From the NCBI GenBank assembly GCA_000431215.1, contig HF985571.1, forward strand, positions 1-24,902: 24,902 bases of DNA, read 5' to 3'. This document shows, piece by piece, positions 1 to 6,831 of the stretch. Positions within the stretch are counted from its first letter, which is position 1. Each line of letters begins with the position of its first letter. The translations under genes and the position numbers were made by a program. The stretch comes from Prevotella sp. CAG:1031 (GTDB lineage: Bacteria > Bacteroidota > Bacteroidia > Bacteroidales > Muribaculaceae). Under the pieces are notes generated by a model, which saw only the letters and a list, made by a program, of their open reading frames with translations, had not been told where the DNA came from and ran no database searches.

Positions 1-1056
1 AAAGAGTTTTCCGTTCAAGTCATCGCGTCCGGCATACTTTTCAACGAGTGCCTTTGCTCTGGCATTGAGAGGAACCCGAACTACCTGCGGTCGTTCGCCC
101 TTTGTTTTCTGCGTCATATATTCAATGGCATCATTGATGATGCTTCCCGGAGTCATAGTCATAAGGTCGGACACACGGCAACCGACAAGACACTGAAAGA
201 TGAAGATGTCTCGCTGAGCCTCCAGTGACGGATTTGCCGACAAATCAAAGTCGGCGATCTTGTCTCGCTCTTCAAGTGTAATGTAGTATGGCGTACCATA
301 CACCTCTGTAGTCTTGCCATTGTATTTTGCAAATGGGTCGTTGATTGTCAGTTCTTGGTCACGACACCACCGATAGAAAGCCCGCATCAAGCCGAAAAGC
401 CCGATGATGGTATTGTCGCCTTTTGGTTGTGGCTTTGGCTTTTTTCTCGTAGTATGAGTGTCCCCTGGAACTGCCTTATAGATTTCCGGATACTTCACAT
501 GGATTTCATGTTCCGAGCGCAGGAACTTCTCGAAACTGTTTACGTCATCGACAGTGAAGTCGTTGAGTTTAATCTTGTAGCGACTGCGGCCATTGGCACG
601 AACATATAGCTCATAGCGCATTAAAGCCCGTTTCAAGACACGAAGATGTTTGATGCGCCATTCCGAGATATTTTTCTTCTCGATGTAATCCTCAAATATG
701 TCGAAGAAACTTGGTTCACGAGGTTGCCGTTTCTGCTTTTCCGGCTTCGGATGCAGGAACAAGTCATATTGAGCGACTACAAAATCCTTAGTAAGAGTAT
801 CGGCTGGTGTTTTCTCACAGAGATTGATGAGGAAGCGTTCGATGTCGATAAGCCTGTCCTCAATAGCCCGAATTTCAGCGCGAGCAATAGGATCTTTAGG
901 CAATGAGAAAACGCCTTTGTCAAATCGCGACGGATCCATCCATAATCCGGTTTTTAGGCGGACTACAAGATTACGGGACACTGAAAGGCGAAGCAGGAGT
1001 TCAGCCTTTCCCAATGGGTTTGTGCCCTTCGTGATATTACGGGTGAGTGTTGCCAT
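1..1056 (-). CDS. Tyrosine recombinase (Bacteroides-type integrase), 3' end cut by window edge
   Basis: I translated the reverse complement from an ATG at 1056; the frame stays open for 352 codons to the window edge. The first ~100 residues resemble the Arm-DNA-binding domain of Bacteroidales integrases. Residues ~115-235 form a SAM-like core-binding domain (FFDIFEDYIEKK..., ...FEKFLRSEHE). The catalytic domain starts near residue 260; VGCRVSDL carries the first catalytic Arg and MTQKTKGE the beta-hairpin Lys. The HxxR and the nucleophile Tyr lie outside the window. Such enzymes cut and rejoin DNA at att sites to integrate or excise elements. The gene reads away from dinD, and its upstream region is rich in short repeats. 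A candidate promoter with a one-base mismatch in the -7 box lies at 1082-1113. Which element it belongs to cannot be told from here. Confidence 0.93.
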   Translation of the reverse strand, partial: MATLTRNITKGTNPLGKAELLLRLSVSRNLVVRLKTGLWMDPSRFDKGVFSLPKDPIARAEIRAIEDRLIDIERFLINLCEKTPADTLTKDFVVAQYDLFLHPKPEKQKRQPREPSFFDIFEDYIEKKNISEWRIKHLRVLKRALMRYELYVRANGRSRYKIKLNDFTVDDVNSFEKFLRSEHEIHVKYPEIYKAVPGDTHTTRKKPKPQPKGDNTIIGLFGLMRAFYRWCRDQELTINDPFAKYNGKTTEVYGTPYYITLEERDKIADFDLSANPSLEAQRDIFIFQCLVGCRVSDLMTMTPGSIINDAIEYMTQKTKGERPQVVRVPLNARAKALVEKYAGRDDLNGKLF

Positions 1057-1081
1057 AGGAGAGTGATTTAAATTCTAAACG

Positions 1082-1113
1082 CGAAGTTAGCCAATTCAGT
1101 TGACATACACAAT
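1082..1113 (-). promoter_or_regulatory. Candidate promoter of the integrase gene
   Basis: On the minus strand, ATTG (1110-1113) is followed by a 20-base spacer and TAACTTCG (1082-1089). This is one base off the Bacteroidota -7 consensus TAnnTTTG and one off the -33 TTTG. The inverted pair GTTGACA/TGTCAAC flanks the -33 box, as an operator would. Confidence 0.4.
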
Positions 1114-1419
1114 AGTATTAGTGTCAACGCTGTGTCAACCAGAATTGATTTTAACTGAATTACGACGGAATTACGCTTTCATCCAGTTTCATCCATTTGA
1201 CGACAATATCATCTAAATCAACACTATAGCGCAACATTACAGATTCAGCTAAAATCCGCATTAAACCAATTCAATCTAATATTAATGCTCCTGTTCTGGA
1301 CACCAACAAATAATGTAACTCATTAACAGTCAGGAGCTACGGGATTTATCTTTTATTTTTGTCTACCGTTTGCCTACCAAAATTTAGCTCTTTAGCCCTG
1401 GCGTAGAGTATGATATTTG

Positions 1420-1451
1420 TTTGCATAAATCATATATAGTTGCTATTTTTG
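1420..1451 (+). promoter_or_regulatory. Bacteroidota-type promoter of the dinD unit
   Basis: TTTG at 1420-1423, a 20-base spacer and TATTTTTG at 1444-1451 match the primary-sigma consensus of Bacteroides exactly. Transcription would start near 1456, leaving a leader of about 110 bases before the ATG at 1565. Confidence 0.7.
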
Positions 1452-1465
1452 CGTTATCGTTTGAT

Positions 1466-1521
1466 GGTGCTTGCGATATTTAAGATTTAACATCGTTCCT
1501 GGTCGTAAGCTGCCAAGCACC
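1466..1521 (+). other. Inverted repeat in the dinD leader
   Basis: GGTGCTTG (1466-1473) is complementary to CAAGCACC (1514-1521) across 40 bases. Both arms fall inside the predicted 5' untranslated leader, so an RNA stem or an operator pair is possible. No known riboswitch is recognised. Confidence 0.4.
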
Positions 1522-1564
1522 ACTCATTGTAGCTGAAGGCCGGGGATGGTTGTTTAGAAAAAGA

Positions 1565-2418
1565 ATGGCGACAAGACTCACCAAGAAGGCCAAAGAAACC
1601 TTTGAAAGTATAAAAAAAAAATCGACGAAAACGGGACGGAATGGTGGTCGTCGCGAGAGCTCGCACGAGTTCTGACCTATTCGAATTACAAATATTTTCT
1701 CGAGGTTATGAGAAAGGCCTGGGCGGCAGTCTCAAACAGCGGGTTAAAACCATCAGACCATTTTGTTGTTTACAACGAAATGGTTCCCATAGGTTCAAAC
1801 GCTGAAAGACAGGTAGATAATGTTAAAATGACTCGTTTTGCATGTTATCTGACCGTGCAGAACGCCGATTCATCCAAAACAATTGTGGCTCAGGCACAAA
1901 CGTACTTCGCGATTCAAACTCGCAGAGCCGAGAAACTGCTTGATGCTCCATTTAAAGAAGAAGAGGAAAAGAGGCTTATTCTTCGAGGCGAAATGAAGAA
2001 ACACAATTCACGACTTGCAAGTGCTGCCAAAGAGGCCGGCGTCACTACAAACAAAGACTACGGCGTATTCCAAAATGCTGGTTATAAAGGTCTGTATGGA
2101 GGCCTTGATCAGGATGATATTCATAAAAAGAAAGGACTTAAAGTAAATCAACGAATACTTGATCATATGGGGAGTACAGAGCTTGCGGCCAATCTTTTCA
2201 GAGCGACCCAGACTGAGGACAAATTGCGCAGGGATAAGATTAAAGGGAAGACTAATGCCAACCGTGCGCATTTTGAAGTAGGGCAGAAGGTCAGGCAAAC
2301 AATTAAAGAACTCGGTGGCACAATGCCGGAAGATTTGCCGACTTCAGAAAGTATAAAACGCCTTGAAAGCAAACAAAAGCGTATGAGCGATAAAAATGAT
2401 ACAGCTAAAGATTCATGA
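1565..2418 (+). pseudogene. dinD: DinD-family DNA-damage-inducible protein, frame broken at an A10 tract
   Basis: The protein matches E. coli DinD over nearly its whole length: WWSSRELARVL, RFACYLTVQNAD, QTYFAIQTRRAE, NAGYKGLYGGLD, KKGLKVNQRILDHMGSTE, LAANLFRATQTEDK and KVRQTIKELGGTMPEDLPT. The expected N-terminus (MATRLTKKAKETFESIKK) starts at ATG 1565 but is in a different frame and ends at a TGA shortly afterwards. The DinD frame resumes at 1621 with IDENGTEWW. The switch falls in ten consecutive A residues (1612-1621); one extra A or two fewer would join the frames into a protein of ~284 aa, close to the ~274 aa of E. coli DinD. The intact downstream reading frame alone begins at ATG 1708 and would give 236 aa, lacking ~48 residues. 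In E. coli the gene is SOS-induced and linked to RecA inhibition; the role here is unknown. The break may be a true mutation, phase variation, transcriptional slippage or a sequencing error. Confidence 0.88.
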
Positions 2419-2439
2419 TCCAGCATTGCTGAAATCGAA

Positions 2440-2655
2440 ATGAGAGACCGAATAGAAAAATGGAAACAGATGGAGGTCACCAATGATCCCGGAGCGAGCG
2501 ACTACCTGAAAGAGATAACTGCGCAGGCTCAAGCTGAGGACAAGCTTCAGGAGATGGACGAAGTTTTGCGCTGGCTTATGTGCTCGGCCGAGACGCGTCT
2601 CGAAAAGGTCGAGAAGTCGCTTGTCGCATACAGGCGTAAATCTTCATCATTGTAA
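2440..2655 (+). CDS. Small hypothetical helical protein downstream of dinD
   Basis: This 71-aa reading frame starts at ATG 2440, 21 bases after the dinD stop and in the same frame as dinD. It is rich in charged residues (MRDRIEKWKQ..., LKEITAQAQAEDKLQEMDEV) and looks all-helical, possibly coiled coil, with a single Cys and no signal peptide. I do not recognise a family. Its 3' end overlaps the convergent GNAT gene by 9 bases. Because it continues the dinD frame after a TGA, it could be a remnant of a longer DinD tail or a separate translationally coupled gene. Confidence 0.5.
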   Translation: MRDRIEKWKQMEVTNDPGASDYLKEITAQAQAEDKLQEMDEVLRWLMCSAETRLEKVEKSLVAYRRKSSSL

Positions 2656-3213
2656 AATCCTATACATACGACGCGTATGTGAACAAAAATCTCTGTTTGT
2701 CTGGAAAATGAATAGATTGTTCAGATAAAACCTTATGGTTCTTTCGTTATTTAGAGCGTCCACAGTAATGAACTGGCAACCGGCCTGTTTGTATTGAGAG
2801 AATGTTCCCGCGACGAACTCGATAATCGTCATTCCGATACCTTTGCCCTGGAATTCAACTGATGTTCCTAAATGACCGATATTTATCGCCGGGTATGATG
2901 ACTGTCTTTTGAAAAAATCTACAGCAGCAGAATCTTCCTCCAATCGCAAGTCGTCAAAGAAATCCTCTTTTTCATTTTCTGAAGGAATCATAATGGCATC
3001 ATTCATCAACGTGAACGCAGCCACTATCCCGTCTGATTCTGTATAGGCGCAATATGCCGATAGATATTTGCGCTCCACACACTCCCTGACTTCATATCTG
3101 AAGAAGTCATCAAGTTCCTTGACTCCACATGAAAACGCAGACATTTTTTCATGGTCTGCGTCAGTCATAAGTCTTATTTTAATGTCAGTATCCGAGAATA
3201 GGGTTTTTCCCAC
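2647..3213 (-). CDS. GNAT-family N-acetyltransferase, possible TacT-like toxin
   Basis: This 188-aa protein has the GNAT layout. Strand beta-1 is IKIRLMTDAD. The segment FSCGVKELDDFF (~27-38) is typical of the TacT-like branch. INIGHLGTSVEFQGKGIG (~111-127) holds the acetyl-CoA pyrophosphate loop Q-x-G-x-G, and RFYLNNLF puts Tyr163 where TacT-like enzymes have their catalytic Tyr. Enzymes of this branch can be toxins that acetylate aminoacyl-tRNA; others modify small molecules or proteins. The chosen start is a GTG at 3213, because beta-1 would be lost with the next ATG (3168). It overlaps the preceding small gene by 29 bases, so the two are probably co-transcribed and translationally coupled. 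The toxin assignment is inference. Confidence 0.85.
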   Translation of the reverse strand: MGKTLFSDTDIKIRLMTDADHEKMSAFSCGVKELDDFFRYEVRECVERKYLSAYCAYTESDGIVAAFTLMNDAIMIPSENEKEDFFDDLRLEEDSAAVDFFKRQSSYPAINIGHLGTSVEFQGKGIGMTIIEFVAGTFSQYKQAGCQFITVDALNNERTIRFYLNNLFIFQTNRDFCSHTRRMYRILQ

Positions 3214-3382
3214 CGCAATTTGCTGTTATGCGTTTGGTTATTGCCTCTGTCCGAGCCTTAAGCTCTTCAATGCGATGTCGTTCATCCACGCTGAAATCCC
3301 TCCGGAGATGTTTCTCCAGATTCCTACGGAAACGAGCGACATCCTCTTGATCCATCGGAGGGTTTGGTATTGAACGTATCAT
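3185..3382 (-). CDS. Small protein upstream of the GNAT gene, candidate antitoxin
   Basis: This 65-aa protein (MIRSIPNPPMDQEDVARF...) is highly charged, with many Arg and Glu residues and a likely helical core (RFRRNLEKHL, RIEELKARTEAI). It lacks a clear ribbon-helix-helix DUF1778 signature, so it is not the standard TacA antitoxin. It is the first gene of a two-gene unit, sits right behind a consensus promoter and overlaps the GNAT start by 29 bases. That arrangement is typical of antitoxin-toxin operons. The family is not recognised. Confidence 0.6.
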   Translation of the reverse strand: MIRSIPNPPMDQEDVARFRRNLEKHLRRDFSVDERHRIEELKARTEAITKRITANCGGKNPILGY

Positions 3383-3401
3383 AGCTTCAGTTGTGAATAT
3401 A

Positions 3402-3433
3402 CAAAGTTACGGTATTTTACTTATTGCTGCAAA
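3402..3433 (-). promoter_or_regulatory. Promoter of the small protein / GNAT operon
   Basis: On the minus strand TTTG (3430-3433), a 20-base spacer and TAACTTTG (3402-3409) match the Bacteroidota consensus. The start codon at 3382 follows within about 20 bases, so the leader is very short. Confidence 0.7.
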
Positions 3434-3575
3434 TATTACCGGCGAAAAATTTAATATTAGTCATTTTTGTAACATTAAAATTTGCGCGGATGTTCGTATT
3501 CATATCCGTTTATGGGGTCGGTTGTACGGAAATGGACAGGAATTTTGGTTGTAAGTCGCTGATATACAAGTGGAG

Positions 3576-3607
3576 TTGGAATTCGGGTTGCTGCTGTCGT
3601 AGATTTG
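3576..3607 (+). promoter_or_regulatory. Candidate promoter of the efflux operon
   Basis: TAGATTTG at 3600-3607 fits the -7 box TAnnTTTG. A weak -33 TTG lies at 3576-3578 with a 21-base spacer. It would give a leader of under 20 bases before the ATG at 3629. Confidence 0.5.
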
Positions 3608-3628
3608 TGTCGGAAAGATTACAAAAAT

Positions 3629-4882
3629 ATGGACAAGGCTATCGATAAAAATGAGATCAGGCGATTCCGCCGGCGGCGTCTGCTGCTCTGGGGCGGCATT
3701 GCGATTGTGGCGACGGTTGCGGTCGCCGGAATGATGGCGGGCATTGCACCGACGGTTGACGGCCGAGATATTACGGTCGGAACCGCCGACAGCGGCCCTC
3801 TCGAGATTACAGTGGCAGCAACAGGCCGGGTTGTTCCGGCCTATGAAGAGATAATTACGTCGCCGGTTGATTCCCGAGTGCTGAAGGTTTATGCCGAGTC
3901 AGGTGATACGGTAAAGGCCGGCACGGCGCTGCTTCAGCTCGACCTTGAGCAGGAACTGACCGAGCTGGGCAAGCTTCAGGATGCCCACACCATGCAGCAG
4001 CAGGAGCTGCGGCAGCTTCAGCTGTCCAACATGACGGCTATCAGCGATCTCGAGATGCAGATTAAGGTGAGCGAGATGAATGTGAACCGTCTGCGTATCG
4101 AGGTGGAAAACGAACGGCGTCTCGACAGCATAGGCAGCGGCACTGGCGACCGTGTCCGTCAGGCCGAAACGTCGTATAAAGCCGGCGTGCTCGAGCTTGA
4201 GCAACTGCGCACTCGACTGCGCAACGAGCGTCAGCGTGCGGCCGCCTCGGAGCAGGGCAGGCGCCTCGGCGTCAGCTCTTCTGATCGCGACATTGCATTG
4301 ATGTCTAAGACTTTGCGACAGGGAGGTATTCCGGCTCCGCTCGACGGTGTGCTGACGTTTATAGTGACCGATCCGGGCAAGCGGGTAGCGGCCGGCGAGA
4401 AGGTTGCCGTAGTCTCGGATCTTTCGAGTTTTAAAATTCTCGGTGAAATCCCCGAGGGGAGCAGCGACCGCATAGGGGTAGGCGACCGTGTCAGTGTGCG
4501 TATCAATGGTGCGCGTCTCGATGGCACTGTCGCCAATATAACTCCGCAGGCGCGTCAGGGAGTCGTGTCGTTTGTTGTCAGGCTCGACAATCCGCGCGAC
4601 CGCAACCTTCGGTCGGGTTCAAGAGCCGAACTGCGGGTGAGCTTCGGATATAAGAGCAGTGTGGTTCGTGTGCCCAACGGCTCGTTCTATCACGGTGCGG
4701 GCGAGTATAAAGTGTTCGTTTTCGATGGTGACGACCGTCTCAGAAGGCGCACTGTCCATGCCGGAGACTGCAACAGCGATTATGTTGAGATAACTGAAGG
4801 GCTGAAGCCGGGCGACCGACTGGTTGTGAGCGATATGGAACATTATAAAACCAAAGACAAACTGAAAATAAAATGGCAATAA
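3629..4882 (+). CDS. Periplasmic adaptor (membrane fusion protein, HlyD/MacA-like) of an ABC efflux system
   Basis: This 417-aa protein links an inner-membrane transporter to an outer-membrane channel. A basic N-terminus (RRFRRRR) is followed by one membrane anchor (~18-40). A lipoyl-type half-motif follows (VTAATGRVVPAYEE..., SPVDSRVLKVYAESGDTVKAG...LLQLD), then a long coiled-coil hairpin rich in Gln, Leu and Arg. The second lipoyl half (IPAPLDGVLTF...GKRVAAGEKVAVVSDL) and a beta-barrel/membrane-proximal region close it (GDRVSVRINGARLDGTVANI, ITEGLKPGDRLVVSD). ATG 3629 is preferred to the ATG at 3605 because it puts the basic cluster and anchor next to the start and leaves room for the promoter. 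Its last 10 bases overlap the ATPase gene, a sign of tight coupling. The substrate is unknown; macrolide, peptide or lipid export are all seen in this family. Confidence 0.9.
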   Translation: MDKAIDKNEIRRFRRRRLLLWGGIAIVATVAVAGMMAGIAPTVDGRDITVGTADSGPLEITVAATGRVVPAYEEIITSPVDSRVLKVYAESGDTVKAGTALLQLDLEQELTELGKLQDAHTMQQQELRQLQLSNMTAISDLEMQIKVSEMNVNRLRIEVENERRLDSIGSGTGDRVRQAETSYKAGVLELEQLRTRLRNERQRAAASEQGRRLGVSSSDRDIALMSKTLRQGGIPAPLDGVLTFIVTDPGKRVAAGEKVAVVSDLSSFKILGEIPEGSSDRIGVGDRVSVRINGARLDGTVANITPQARQGVVSFVVRLDNPRDRNLRSGSRAELRVSFGYKSSVVRVPNGSFYHGAGEYKVFVFDGDDRLRRRTVHAGDCNSDYVEITEGLKPGDRLVVSDMEHYKTKDKLKIKWQ

Positions 4883-5547
4883 TCACATTACGCGGTATCG
4901 AAAAAGTCTACCGCACCAAAGAAATCGAGACTACCGCGCTGGAGAATGTCAACCTCGAGGTTGAAGCCGGTGAGTTTGTCAGTATCATGGGCCCGAGCGG
5001 CTGCGGCAAGTCGACGCTGCTGAATATTATCGGACTGCTCGATAAGCCGACCAAAGGCACAGTGTCTATTCTCGGTCAGGAGTGCGGCGCACTGACCGAC
5101 ACCGGTCTGTCGCATTTCCGCAACGCCAATCTCGGCTTTGTGTTCCAAAGCTTTCATCTGATACCGACTCTCGACGTTGCTGCCAATATAGAGCTTCCGC
5201 TGACCTATCGCAAAGGGGTAGGGGCTTCGGAACGGCGTCGGCGCGTTGAGCAGGTCGCGCAGCGCCTTGAGATGACCCACCGCCTTCACCATACTCCCGC
5301 TCAGCTGTCGGGAGGACAGTGTCAGCGCGTCGCTATTGCCCGCGCCATCGTCGGGCGTCCGCAGATAATATTGGCCGACGAACCTACCGGCAATCTCGAC
5401 AGCAAGATGGGAGCCGAGGTCATGAGACTTCTTCATCTTCTGAACAAGGAGGACGGCACGACGATAATCATGGTGACCCACAACGAAATGCAGGCCCAGG
5501 AGACCGACCGTATCGTCAGGTTCTTCGACGGCAGAATAATCGGATAA
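4873..5547 (+). CDS. ABC transporter ATP-binding protein (MacB/LolD-like)
   Basis: This 224-aa nucleotide-binding subunit has all core motifs: Walker A GPSGCGKST (40-48), Q-loop Gln92, signature LSGGQ (145-149), Walker B IILADEP (165-171) with the catalytic Glu, the D-loop NLD, and the switch His203 in MVTHN. The length is typical of the stand-alone MacB/LolD/FtsE ATPase class. It starts inside the adaptor gene and is followed three bases after its stop by the first permease. It would power the two FtsX-type permeases that follow, mechanically coupling cytoplasmic ATP hydrolysis to periplasmic movements. Confidence 0.95.
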   Translation: MAIITLRGIEKVYRTKEIETTALENVNLEVEAGEFVSIMGPSGCGKSTLLNIIGLLDKPTKGTVSILGQECGALTDTGLSHFRNANLGFVFQSFHLIPTLDVAANIELPLTYRKGVGASERRRRVEQVAQRLEMTHRLHHTPAQLSGGQCQRVAIARAIVGRPQIILADEPTGNLDSKMGAEVMRLLHLLNKEDGTTIIMVTHNEMQAQETDRIVRFFDGRIIG

Positions 5548-5550
5548 GTC

Positions 5551-6822
5551 ATGAAACAGAGAATACGTCAGATAATAAACGACATGAGGCGCCAGCCTCT
5601 GATAAGCGGCGTCTCGTTCATAGCTACGGTCATGTCGGTGTTCCTGTTCATGGTTGTGGCGATATTGCAGCGCCTTCAGACTATACCTTTTGCGCCGGAA
5701 AGCTGTCGTGACCGCCTTCTTGTGGGAGAATTTTTCCACTATAAGAGCATCGACGGTTCGAGGGGAGAGACATCGGGGGGAATGAGCTATGCGCTGGCGC
5801 GTCAGATCTACGGAGGTCTTGACGGAGTCGAGAGCGAAGCGTTCATGCAACCCGATCTCACCACTAAAACCGTCGGGGGACAGGTCGAGAAAAACTTTCA
5901 GGCATATTGCCGCGGTGTCGATGCCGGATTTTTCAAGGTGTTCGACCATCCTTTGGTTTCCGGCCGTTATTTCACGGCCGACGAAGTCAATGCCGGACTG
6001 CCGCTGATTGTCATCAGCGAGCGCACGGCGCGACGCGCTTTCGGCACGACCGACTGCGCCGGAAAGCCTCTGCTGCTCAATCACCGGAAGTACACTGTTT
6101 CGGGCGTAGTCAAAGACAATTCGTTTCTGGCGACAACGGCCTGCGGCGATGTGTTCATAGCTACCGGGGTCGCCGCCTCGGCGTCGAACGATGACGTTTA
6201 CTTCGGAAATACGGCGGCAGCCCTTGTGGTTAAGGACGGGGTAAGTTTCAGCAGCATACGCGATCAGGTCAAGGCGCGCTATGCCGTACTCGACACCGAG
6301 CTGAAGCCGCAGGGGTTCAAGTCTGTTAATCACGGCTCGCCTTACGATCAGGCCACGATAGCCTCGGGCCTTGGAGGCAGTAATATGACTCCCGACAATT
6401 CGTCGCAGACGATGTATTATATTCTCTATGCGATTCTGCTGGTTGTGCCGGCTCTGAATCTGAGCAGTCTGCTTCACAGCCGTATGCATAAACGCATAAG
6501 CGAAATCGGAGTGCGCCGTGCTTTCGGATGCACCCGGCGTCGCGTCGTCACCGACATTCTGTGGGAGAATTTTCTGGTAACGCTGGCCGGAGGATTCGTC
6601 GGGGTTACAGCAGGCATCGTATTCGCCATGACCTACAGCGGCCTCTACGAAAATATCGACACCTACGGCAGCGGACTTACTCCGGCTCTCGACTCGGTTA
6701 TAAACTGGGGAACGGTCGCGATAGCTGTCGGCGTGTGCTTCATTCTCAATCTTATAAGCGCTTCCGTTCCGGCGTGGCAGGCGTCGCGTCTCAATCCGGT
6801 GGAGGCTATCAACGCTAAGTAA
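5551..6822 (+). CDS. FtsX/MacB-like ABC permease, first of two
   Basis: This 423-aa permease has one N-terminal membrane helix (~20-40), a large periplasmic MacB-type core domain (~45-285, including MQPDLTTKTVGG and FDHPLVSGRYFTADE), then three helices forming the FtsX domain. The coupling segment ISEIGVRRAFGCTRRRV and the ending SRLNPVEAINAK are characteristic. MacB-type permeases do not pull substrates through the membrane but transmit force to the periplasm. It is followed after 9 bases by a second permease of similar build, suggesting a heterodimer rather than the homodimer of classical MacB. Confidence 0.92.
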   Translation: MKQRIRQIINDMRRQPLISGVSFIATVMSVFLFMVVAILQRLQTIPFAPESCRDRLLVGEFFHYKSIDGSRGETSGGMSYALARQIYGGLDGVESEAFMQPDLTTKTVGGQVEKNFQAYCRGVDAGFFKVFDHPLVSGRYFTADEVNAGLPLIVISERTARRAFGTTDCAGKPLLLNHRKYTVSGVVKDNSFLATTACGDVFIATGVAASASNDDVYFGNTAAALVVKDGVSFSSIRDQVKARYAVLDTELKPQGFKSVNHGSPYDQATIASGLGGSNMTPDNSSQTMYYILYAILLVVPALNLSSLLHSRMHKRISEIGVRRAFGCTRRRVVTDILWENFLVTLAGGFVGVTAGIVFAMTYSGLYENIDTYGSGLTPALDSVINWGTVAIAVGVCFILNLISASVPAWQASRLNPVEAINAK

Positions 6823-6831
6823 CAAACAGCC

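Larger units (their letters stand above)
1057..1564. other. Intergenic region with phased short direct repeats, probable recombinase/att-associated DNA
   Basis: No convincing gene lies in these 508 bases. The stretch holds GTTGACA (1099-1105) facing TGTCAAC (1122-1128 and 1133-1139), GAATTACG twice (1157-1164, 1168-1175), TTTCATCCA twice (1177-1185, 1187-1195) and CTACC twice (1363-1367, 1374-1378). Each tandem pair has a period of 10-11 bp, about one helical turn. It also holds the integrase promoter on the minus strand and the dinD promoter and leader on the plus strand. Arm-type binding sites for the recombinase or an excisionase are the most natural reading, but this is inference. Confidence 0.6.

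Noticed and set aside
3424..3648. 74-codon frame before the efflux operon
   Set aside because: It overlaps the operon promoter and the start of the adaptor gene, is Cys/Trp-rich and has no homologous feature.
4888..6825. 645-codon open frame on the minus strand
   Set aside because: It is antisense to the ABC ATPase and first permease, both with clear motifs. The composition is His/Arg-rich with no recognisable domain, a known artefact of GC-rich codon bias.
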